Positions 35,888-42,734 of a DNA stretch of 42,734 nt are shown piece after piece. This stretch comes from Chloroflexota bacterium (GTDB lineage: Bacteria; Chloroflexota; Dehalococcoidia; UBA2247; RBG-13-53-26): positions 1 through 42,734 of the forward strand of contig VGOM01000017.1 in the NCBI GenBank assembly GCA_016875915.1. The letters run 5' to 3'. The notes beneath the pieces are model-generated. The model did not search any database. It was not told where the DNA came from and worked only from the letters and a program-made list of their open reading frames with translations. Numbering within the stretch: position 1 is the stretch's first letter; every line of letters starts with the position of its first letter. The translations under genes and the position numbers were made by a program.

Positions 35888-38800
35888 GTGGACTTGAACC
35901 GTAGGGACTTCCTTAGGCTGTCTGGAGCTGGTCTGGCCGGTGCGGTGGCCTTCGGTGCCATGCCTGACACGCCGGCGCTGGCGGTCAAGAACTTCCCGCT
36001 GCCGCTGAGGGCCAGCGAAACGCAGACTATCTGCTGCTACTGCTCCGTCGGCTGCGGGGCCATTGTCACCGTCTGGGGGGAGAACGGTGAAGGGGGCATC
36101 AAGATAGAGGGCGACCCCGATCACCCCATAAACCAGGGCTCCCTCTGCCCCAAGGGCATGGCCATGTATCAGATCCACGAAGTGGAGGGGGAGGTCAACT
36201 CCGAGAGGCTCACCCGGATTCTCCACCGGCAGGCCGGGGCCGATGATTGGGACGATCAGGAGTACGACTGGGACCAGATACTGGACATGATCGCCCGCCG
36301 GGTCAAGGAGACCCGCGACGCGGCCTTCCTGGAGACCGATGAGAACGGCAAGAGGGTCAACCGGTTGGACAGAATGGGTTCTTTCGGTGGGGGAGAACTG
36401 GACAACGAGGAGTGCTACCTCCTGTCCAAGATGGACCGGGCCCTTGGCCTGACCTACGTCGAACACTGCGCCAGGTTGTGACATTCCTCCACAGTTGCGG
36501 CTCTGGCAGAGTCGTTCGGCAGAGGGGCAATGACCAACCACTGGATCGACATCAGGAATGCCGACTGTATCCTGATCATCGGGTCCAACGCGGCAGAGAA
36601 CCACCCCATATCCTTCAAGTGGGTCACCGCGGCCATGGAGCGGCCGGACAACCCGGCGAAGCTGATCCACGTTGACCCCCGCTTCAGCCGCACCTCCTCC
36701 AAGGCTGACATATTCGTCCGGATGAGGTCCGGCACCGACATCGCCTTCATGGGGGGGATGATCAACTACCTGTTGAAGGACATGAGGCTCCATCCCGGCA
36801 ACTACAACATCGAGTACGTGCAGCAGTACACCAACGTGGCATACATCGTCAACAGCGGCATCAAGCTGCCCGGAGAGGACCCCGCCCCCGGCTTCTTCAG
36901 CGGGTGGGCGGACAACAAGTATGCCCCGGCCACCTGGAAGTACGCCGATATGGCCAGTGCTACCGCCGAGGCCAAGCTGCTCACGCCGAACTGGGAAGGC
37001 TGGACCAACAGAGGGGCTGATGATGAGGCGGCTTGGGCGGAGCTCCACGATCGGTGCGTCCTCAAGCTCCTCTGGAAGCAGTACCGCCGCTACGATGAAG
37101 AGAAGGTCTCCCGCATCACCGGAGTCCCCGTGGACAACCTGCGTGAGGTCTATGCCGAGTACGCCAAGACCGGCGCCCGGGGCAAGGCCGGGACCATCAT
37201 GTACGCCATGGGCGCCACTCAGCACACCTACGGCACGCAGAACATAAGGGCCTACTCCATTGTCCAGCTCCTGCTGGCCAACATGGGTCTTGCCGGCGGC
37301 GGCATCAACGCGCTGCGCGGCACCTCCAATGTCCAGGGCTCCACGGACATGGGCCTGCTCAGCCACATACTCCCCGGCTACATCAAGGTGCCCAACGATG
37401 GCGATACGGACGCTACGCTGGCAGGCTACCTGGGCAGGATAACCCCTGCCCCGACCCTGCCGCCATCGGAGCTGGCCGCGGACAACCCCGTCAACTGGTG
37501 GCAGCACACCCCCAAATACGTGGCCAGCATGCTCAAGGCCTGGTGGCCCGGGGCCGACCCGGTGGTGAGCTACGGCTACCTGCCCAAGGGGAAGGCCAGC
37601 GGCGTCAACTACACTCACCTGGGCCTGATCGAAGCCATGGGCAACGGCAAGATCGACGGCCTGTGGGTCTGGGGACAGAACCCGGCGTCTGGTGGACCCA
37701 ACTCCAACGGGGCCCGTGAGGCCCTGGGCAAGCTGAAGTGGCTGGTGGTCAGCGACGTCTGGATGAATGAGACCGCCGAGTTCTGGAAGAGGCCGGGCGT
37801 TGACCGCGGCGACATCGATACGGAGGTCTTCGTCCTGCCCGCGGCTGCCTCCTTCGAGAAACAGGGCAGCGTGTCCAACAGCGGCCGCTGGGTGCAGTGG
37901 CGCTACAGGGCGGTCCTGCCCCCGGGCGAAGCTGCGCCCGACCTGGACATCATGAGCCGCCTGATGAAGAAGATCCAGGAACTCTATGAGGAAGAGGGAG
38001 GAGCCTACCCAGACCCCATCCTCAAGCTTGACTGGCCCTACGGCGACGAGGTGGACCCGGACCTCGTGGCCAGGGAGATCAACGGCTATGCACTGGAGAC
38101 CATCACCGTGGGGGCAAGGACCTACCAGGCGGGAGAGCTGATCGACTGGTTCGGCGATCTGCAGAGCAACGGGAAGACCTCGTCCGGCAACTGGCTGTTC
38201 TGCAACCAGTACACCACGGCCTCAGCCAAGGACAAGGCGGACTACCCCGAGCTGATCACGGTGGTGCAGAAGAACGCTGGCACGGCGGCCATCGAGTCCA
38301 TCAACAAGGCCAGGAAGCGCAACAACATGGATACGTCGCTGAACGAGGTGGGCCTCTACCCCAACTGGTCCTGGTGCTGGCCGCGGAACCGCCGCATCAT
38401 CTACAATCGCGCCTCAGTCGATCTCAACGGCGCGCCCTGGGACGCGGATCACCCCGTCCTCCGCTGGACGGGCACCGGCTGGGACCCCGCCGGTGACGTC
38501 ATCGACGGCGGTGGTGATCCCATCAATGTGGCCGCCGATACCAAGAAGAACCTGCCCTTCATCATGAACTCCGAGGGGGTGGGCAAGCTCTGGGGCTACG
38601 GACTGAAGGACGGGCCCATCCCCGAGGCCTACGAGGCCTGGGAGAGTCCCATCAGCAACGTCATGTCCCCACAGCAGACCGATCCGGCGGCCTTCATCGG
38701 CAGCTTCATGAATGCCCGGGGAGACGCGGCCCAGTACCCCTACGTGGGCACCACGTACCGCTGCACCGAGCACTGGCAGACCGGGATCATGACCCGCAAT

Positions 38801-39148
38801 CTGCCCTGGCTGAGCGAGATTGTCCCTGAGATGTACGTCGAGCTGGGCGAGGACCTTGCCGGGGAGCTCCGCATCCGGGCAGGGGACAGAGTCAGGGTCA
38901 GCTCGGCGCGGGGAAGCATAGAGTGCGTGGCCGCGGTCACCCGGCGCTTCCAGGGCATCAGGGTGGACGGTCAGACCATTCATCACATCGGCGTGCTCTG
39001 GCACTGGGGATACTCGGGCCGTGTTCGGGGTGATAGCGGCAACATCCTTACCCCCGGCATAGGCGATGCCAATACCACCATTCCGGAGTACAAGACCTTC
39101 CTCTGCAACGTTGAGAAGCTGACAGGGAAGGAGGCCGCAGATGTCTAA
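35888..39148 (+). CDS. fdnG: Selenocysteine-containing formate dehydrogenase-type molybdoenzyme, catalytic subunit, 1086 aa, Tat-exported
   Basis: FdnG/FdhA-type subunit with bis-pterin Mo or W. The N-terminus is a twin-arginine signal (NRRDFLRLSG). A [4Fe-4S] domain follows (C49/C50, C52, C56, with CPKG later). The frame meets TGA at 36479-36481 exactly where FdnG has selenocysteine: ARL-U-HSSTVAALAESFGRGAMTNHW, compared with ARVUHGPTVASL in E. coli. It then runs on without interruption, so this is Sec198, not a frameshift. The GTG at 35888 follows AAAGGAGG. The end overlaps the next gene by 8 nt. A periplasm-facing formate oxidase is the best call, but related oxidoreductases cannot be excluded. 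Confidence 0.93.
36482..36512 (+). promoter_or_regulatory. Candidate bacterial SECIS element after the UGA codon
   Basis: Directly downstream of the UGA a small hairpin can form: TTGC (36495-36498) with GCAG (36506-36509) around a 7-nt loop GGCTCTG. The distance from UGA is right and the GTTGC-x-G-x-TCTG stretch resembles the E. coli fdhF element. The lower stem is weak by eye, so the exact fold is uncertain. Confidence 0.35.
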
Positions 39149-39947
39149 GGGAGTGCTCTATGACGGCAACAGGTGCATCGGCTGCCGGTCCTGCCAGGTT
39201 GCCTGCAAGAGCTGGAACCGGAACCCGGCGGAAGACACTACCAACAAGGGAGGGTATGACAACCCGCCCCGGCTGTCGGCGACCACCTTCACCACCGTGC
39301 GATTCCGGGAGGTCGACCACAACGGGAAGTTCCACTGGGCCTTCGCCAAGACCCAGTGCATGCACTGCCTCCATCCGGCCTGTGAAGGGGCCTGCCCTGT
39401 GGGCGCTCTGAAGAGGGACAAGGACACCGGGGCCGTGGTCTACGACGACGGCCGTTGCTTTGGCTGCCGCTACTGCATGGTCGCCTGCCCGTTTGGCATA
39501 CCTACCTTCGAGTGGGATGACCCGCTCCCCTGGATCCGCAAGTGCACCTTCTGCTCCGGGCGTCTGGATGGCGGCTTGGAACCGGCCTGCGTCACCGCCT
39601 GTCCCACCGGGGCCCTGCAACTGGGGGAACGGGAGGACCTCATCACCGAGGCCCGGGCCCGGATCAGCGCCTCGCCGGACAAGTACGTCGATCACGTCTA
39701 TGGGGAGAAGGAGGCCGGAGGCACGTCATGGCTCTACATCCTGCCGGTGCCCTTTGAGGAGATGGGCTTCCCGGCCCTAGGCGAGGAAGCCCCCACCGAG
39801 AACCCGCATATCGCCATGCGCACCCTGCCCTACTACGCCGGCGGAGTGGTTGTGCTCATGGCTGGTTTCTACTGGCTCACCAAACGGAAGCAGAAGCTGA
39901 GTCATACGGGAGACAAGCACGGCAAGAAGGAAGGGGTGGCCAAATGA
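39141..39947 (+). CDS. Formate dehydrogenase iron-sulfur subunit, 268 aa
   Basis: Four-cluster ferredoxin subunit of the FdnH/HybA/DmsB type. The motifs CIGCRSCQVAC, CMHCLHPACEGACP, CFGCRYCMVACP and CTFCSGRLDGG with CVTACP carry electrons from the catalytic subunit. One hydrophobic helix near residues 227-245 anchors it in the membrane, and the basic tail would face the cytoplasm. It overlaps the catalytic gene by 8 nt and the NrfD gene by 4 nt, so all three are translationally coupled. There is no Tat signal; it would be exported with the catalytic subunit. Confidence 0.93.
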   Translation: MSKGVLYDGNRCIGCRSCQVACKSWNRNPAEDTTNKGGYDNPPRLSATTFTTVRFREVDHNGKFHWAFAKTQCMHCLHPACEGACPVGALKRDKDTGAVVYDDGRCFGCRYCMVACPFGIPTFEWDDPLPWIRKCTFCSGRLDGGLEPACVTACPTGALQLGEREDLITEARARISASPDKYVDHVYGEKEAGGTSWLYILPVPFEEMGFPALGEEAPTENPHIAMRTLPYYAGGVVVLMAGFYWLTKRKQKLSHTGDKHGKKEGVAK

Positions 39948-41104
39948 TGCAACAGAAACGCCCGTTCCCCTACGGCACCTTGATCCTGAGCATAGTGGCG
40001 CTGGTCAGTGTCCCCGTGATGATCATCCGCTACCTCTACGGGTTGGGAGCCATGAGCAACCTCAGCGACGGACGCGCCTGGGGGTTGTGGATCAGCTTTG
40101 ACCTCTACTGCGGCGTTGCCCTGGCGGCAGGCGGATTCACCCTGGCGGCCCTGGTCCACATCTTCAACGCCGAGAAGTACCATCCCGTGGTCAGACCTGC
40201 CATTCTGACTGCCTTCCTGGGCTATATCATCGTCATTCTGGCCTTGCTGGTTGATCTCGGACAGCCCTGGTACATCTGGCACATTATGATCAACTGGAAT
40301 ATCCATTCCCCCTTGTTCGAAGTAGGCTGGTGCGTCATGTTGTATACCGGGGTTCTGGCTCTGGAGATGAGTCCGGCGCTCTTCGAGAGGCTGCACTGGA
40401 GGATCCCTCTGCGGTTCATCGGCATGATCCAGATCCCGCTCATTATCGCCGGCATCGTCATCTCCACGGGGCACCAGAACTCCCTGGGATCGATGCTGCT
40501 CCTTCTGCCCTACACGCTGGACCCCCTGTGGTATACGCCCATACTGCCCGCCCTCTTCTTCGTCTCAGCAGTGGCGGTGGGACCGGCCATGGTCATCCTG
40601 GAGTCCACGCTCAGCGGCATGGCCTTCGGACACGCCGTGAAACTGGACGTTCTGAGTGGTCTGGGCAGGATCATCCCCTTCTTCCTGGGCATCTACCTCA
40701 TCATGAAGCTGGCTGATCTGGCGGCGGCCGGACAGCTGGACATGATCGTCAACAGCTATCCCCAGAACGTCTACTGGCTGGCGGAGGTCATCGTAGGCGT
40801 GGTGCTGCCCATGGTCCTGTTCTCCATTCCCAAGATCAGGAACAACAGGGCCGGCCTGTTCGGAACAGCCCTGCTGGTGATCGGCGGTTTGATATTCAAT
40901 CGCTTCAATGTCAGCCTGCTCTGGCAGGAGATCCGTCCCGGATACACCTACTTCCCGCACTGGATGGAGTTCGCCGTCTCAGCGGGGGTCATCGCCTGGG
41001 CCATCATTGTCTTCATGCTGGCCATCCGCCTGCTGCCCATTTCTGAGCACCGCGGCGAGGCTGAAGCCCCCGCGGGACGCGTCCCGGAGGCGGCGGCTTC
41101 CTGA
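39944..41104 (+). CDS. NrfD/HybB-family membrane subunit, 386 aa
   Basis: A polytopic membrane protein with nine or ten hydrophobic helices. It has the family features: WGLWISFDLYCGVALAAGG in the second helix, DLGQPW, and EVIVGVVLPMVL. NrfD-type proteins pass electrons from the ferredoxin subunit to menaquinone and carry no heme, unlike the FdnI cytochrome b of E. coli. The complex is therefore an Fdh linked to quinone by NrfD. A polar Ala/Pro-rich tail ends the protein. It is the last gene of the operon. Confidence 0.92.
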   Translation: MMQQKRPFPYGTLILSIVALVSVPVMIIRYLYGLGAMSNLSDGRAWGLWISFDLYCGVALAAGGFTLAALVHIFNAEKYHPVVRPAILTAFLGYIIVILALLVDLGQPWYIWHIMINWNIHSPLFEVGWCVMLYTGVLALEMSPALFERLHWRIPLRFIGMIQIPLIIAGIVISTGHQNSLGSMLLLLPYTLDPLWYTPILPALFFVSAVAVGPAMVILESTLSGMAFGHAVKLDVLSGLGRIIPFFLGIYLIMKLADLAAAGQLDMIVNSYPQNVYWLAEVIVGVVLPMVLFSIPKIRNNRAGLFGTALLVIGGLIFNRFNVSLLWQEIRPGYTYFPHWMEFAVSAGVIAWAIIVFMLAIRLLPISEHRGEAEAPAGRVPEAAAS

Positions 41105-41135
41105 CAACTCCCGGCATGCCGCTGTTCCCTGCTCG

Positions 41136-41169
41136 CAGGTGGCCATGGCCCTAGTGGCCCGGCCACCTG
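41136..41169 (+). terminator. Terminator-like hairpin after the formate-dehydrogenase operon
   Basis: Perfect 9-bp stem (41136-41144 with 41161-41169) and an inner GGCC/GGCC pairing, 31 nt after the last stop codon. There is no T-run. Confidence 0.5.
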
Positions 41170-41239
41170 TGGGCCACTCAGGACCACTGAACCTTACTGA
41201 CTATGCTGCGGTCTTCCTTCACCGGTGACGCCTGTCCGA

Positions 41240-41268
41240 TTGCGGCGTCCCAACCGCCGTGATAGAGT
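41240..41268 (+). promoter_or_regulatory. Possible promoter of the nitroreductase gene
   Basis: TTGCGG (41240-41245), 17-nt spacer, TAGAGT (41263-41268), about 70 nt before the ATG. Only a moderate match. Confidence 0.4.
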
Positions 41269-41339
41269 GTTCTCGCCTCGGCGCAATCGCCACGGCGCGC
41301 CGGCCCGAAACGGACTGACTCAAGAGCGGGAGGGCCCGT

Positions 41340-42008
41340 ATGGACGTCATCGAAGCCATCAACGGACGCAGAAGCATTCGTGCCTTCAAACCCGATCCGG
41401 TGGCCCGGGAGACACTGGAGAAGATCGTGGCGGCCGCCCTGCGGGCGCCTTCCTGGGAGAACTCCCAGCCGTGGGAGTTCTCCGTCCTGGGCGGCGAGGC
41501 GATGAGCGATTTCAAGACCGCCGTCATGGCCATGATGAAGGCCGGAGAGAAGCCCCGCCTGGACATACCGTGGCCGCGGCTGTCGGGACGCTACCTTGAG
41601 CGGGGGAAGGAGGATGGCCGGCGATTGTTCCGGGAACTGGGCATTGCCAAGGAGGACAGGGAAGCGGTGATACGTTGGTGGCAGTCCATGTCCCGCTTCT
41701 TCGACGCGCCCAACGGGGTGGTGGTCTACATGGACTCCTCGCTGGGCGAGTGGTCGCTGGTGGACATCGGCATATCCGTCCAGAGCCTCATGCTGGCGGC
41801 CTGGCGCCACGGCGTGGGCAGCTGCGCCCTGGCTGCAGCGGTGGCATACCCCGACGTCATCCGCAGCCTGCTGAACATACCTCAGTCCAAGCGGATTATC
41901 ATCGGTGTGGCTCTGGGCTATCCGGACCTCTCAAACCCGGCGGCGCAGTTCCGGTCCAGCCGGGACCCCATGGAGGCCGTGGTCAGATGGCACGGGTTCA
42001 GCCCCTAG
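41340..42008 (+). CDS. Nitroreductase-family FMN oxidoreductase, 222 aa
   Basis: The start (AINGRRSIRAFKPDPV) with the FMN-binding Arg pair, then APSWENSQPWEF and, near the C-terminus, GVGSCA and IIIGVALGYP, define the nitroreductase fold. These enzymes reduce nitro compounds, quinones or other acceptors with NAD(P)H as FMN dimers. GGGAGGG precedes the ATG. An insert between residues about 60 and 115, containing two Trp, is longer than in simple NfsB types, so it belongs to a separate subfamily. The physiological substrate cannot be told. Confidence 0.9.
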   Translation: MDVIEAINGRRSIRAFKPDPVARETLEKIVAAALRAPSWENSQPWEFSVLGGEAMSDFKTAVMAMMKAGEKPRLDIPWPRLSGRYLERGKEDGRRLFRELGIAKEDREAVIRWWQSMSRFFDAPNGVVVYMDSSLGEWSLVDIGISVQSLMLAAWRHGVGSCALAAAVAYPDVIRSLLNIPQSKRIIIGVALGYPDLSNPAAQFRSSRDPMEAVVRWHGFSP

Positions 42009-42734
42009 GGCAGGCTGCATCTGACCTGAACACCATGCCGCAGATGGACACCAGGGAGCCACCGTCATCGCTGGCCGGGCACTGGGCATAATCGATGATC
42101 TCCCCACTGACACGGGGCAGCACCGACAGGGCCATATAGATGGGCGGCAGCCCGCAGATCCTCCTCTGATCGCCTTCTGCCCTGATCTCCTCGAAGAAGG
42201 CCTCTGCGCTGCCCTGGAGGAGGGAGCCCATCAAGCGCTGATCCTGCCCCGCCAGTTTGGCCCGCCCGGCCACGTCTATGGGCAGGCGGTCTCCGAATGC
42301 CGGGCCGACATGAGCCAGGTCGGCTGCCGCTACCACCAGCGTGCGCCGCCGTGAGGCAATCCTCCTCAGGGCTGCAGTGGCCGCTGACACGGAGGCACCA
42401 TTCGAGGGACTCCCGCCGCCGTCAATGAACGACCGGAAGGAGCCGCAGAGCACCGGGAGTATCCTGAAGGTCCTCTCTCCGACCAGATGGTGTAGCCAAA
42501 TCAGGGCTGCCTCGATGGAGTGTTCGCCGCGGTGATGGAGTTCCTCTCTGAAGGCCTCATCCCCGCCCAATGCCTCTGACACCTCGTCCAGGGCCGCGTC
42601 GTCTGTGTGTACGATCCCCCAGGGTGTCTGGTACTGTTGCCTGGTCAGGGTGATGCCGCCCTCCCGTCCGATGTGGTCTGTCCCCAGAATGACCATCAGT
42701 TCGGCCTCCCTGGCCGATGCGGCTGCTTGCCCCC
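41998..42734 (-). CDS. MEMO1-family protein (AmmeMemoRadiSam system protein B), 5' part outside the window
   Basis: The frame stays open to the window edge, and the first visible residues (ELMVILGTDH) match the interior strand with a metal-site His, so an N-terminal part is missing. Further family features are EHSIEAALIWLHHL, AADLAHVGP and a C-terminal GSLVSICGMVF. MEMO1 homologues resemble non-heme iron dioxygenases and in bacteria are often encoded next to AMMECR1 and a radical SAM gene; those would lie outside this window. It overlaps the nitroreductase 3' end by 11 nt on the opposite strand. Confidence 0.88.
   Translation of the reverse strand, partial: GQAAASAREAELMVILGTDHIGREGGITLTRQQYQTPWGIVHTDDAALDEVSEALGGDEAFREELHHRGEHSIEAALIWLHHLVGERTFRILPVLCGSFRSFIDGGGSPSNGASVSAATAALRRIASRRRTLVVAAADLAHVGPAFGDRLPIDVAGRAKLAGQDQRLMGSLLQGSAEAFFEEIRAEGDQRRICGLPPIYMALSVLPRVSGEIIDYAQCPASDDGGSLVSICGMVFRSDAACPRG

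Noticed and set aside
36479-36530. Reading the formate-dehydrogenase gene as a pseudogene or as two genes
   Set aside because: The stop is UGA at the exact Sec position of the family and the protein continues without loss of residues, so recoding explains it better.
35708-37618. A 636-codon open frame on the minus strand across fdnG
   Set aside because: Antisense to the well-conserved molybdoenzyme; no motifs of its own.

Overview
The window reads as a piece of a GC-rich bacterial chromosome, probably an anaerobic Chloroflexota and possibly Dehalococcoidia. The organism call is an inference. It rests on bacterial rpoB/rpoC, frequent TTG/GTG starts, good TTGACA/TATAAT-like promoters, and archaeal-style C1 genes (CdhA-, CdhC- and Fwd-like) inside a bacterial gene set. 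No phage, transposase or CRISPR array was seen.

1-12.4 kb, C1/metal region. A plus-strand run encodes a truncated CdhA-like CO-dehydrogenase paralogue, an acetyl-CoA synthase (CdhC/AcsB) with all six A-cluster cysteines, a small zinc-ribbon-like protein and a second full-length CdhA-like protein. Both CdhA paralogues appear to lack two C-cluster ligands (His to Asp, Cys to Pro or Ala). A convergent minus-strand operon encodes a MoxR AAA+ ATPase, a CooC-type nickel ATPase, a degenerate AAA+ domain fused to a VWA domain, FwdB-like and FwdD-like proteins and an Fe-S protein. The FwdB-like protein lacks the Mo/W cysteine. Together this looks like a remodelled carbonyl-branch module with its own metal-insertion or remodelling machine.

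12.5-28.2 kb, housekeeping. A conserved-looking hypothetical gene, dtd, rpoC and rpoB (minus strand, with a promoter containing a palindrome), a CaiB/BaiF CoA-transferase, a radical SAM protein, a small membrane protein, a macro-domain protein, a hypothetical gene, tRNA-Ser(GCU) and miaB, then a DUF5343-like gene at 28.2-29.0 kb.

29.0-34.4 kb, the most unusual locus. Three complete FtsZ-family genes lie in tandem, interleaved with four related-looking 62-70 aa two-helix membrane proteins, a 29 aa one-helix microprotein and another small hydrophobic ORF. The three FtsZ proteins keep the GTP-binding G-box and the T7 catalytic loop. They lack the usual FtsA/ZipA-binding tail and end in short Trp-containing amphipathic segments. 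No ftsA or other divisome gene is present. I propose a specialised multi-tubulin/membrane-microprotein system. A Get3/ArsA-type ATPase gene follows convergently, with a 15-bp inverted repeat enclosing 115 bp at its 3' end.

35.5-42.7 kb, respiration. A Tat-exported formate-dehydrogenase-type molybdoenzyme is read through an in-frame UGA (selenocysteine 198). It is followed by its ferredoxin subunit and an NrfD-like membrane subunit, and its leader carries an 18-bp palindrome and a terminator-like hairpin. A nitroreductase and a truncated MEMO1-family gene close the window.

Family assignments come from motif recognition and remembered family features; no search was run.
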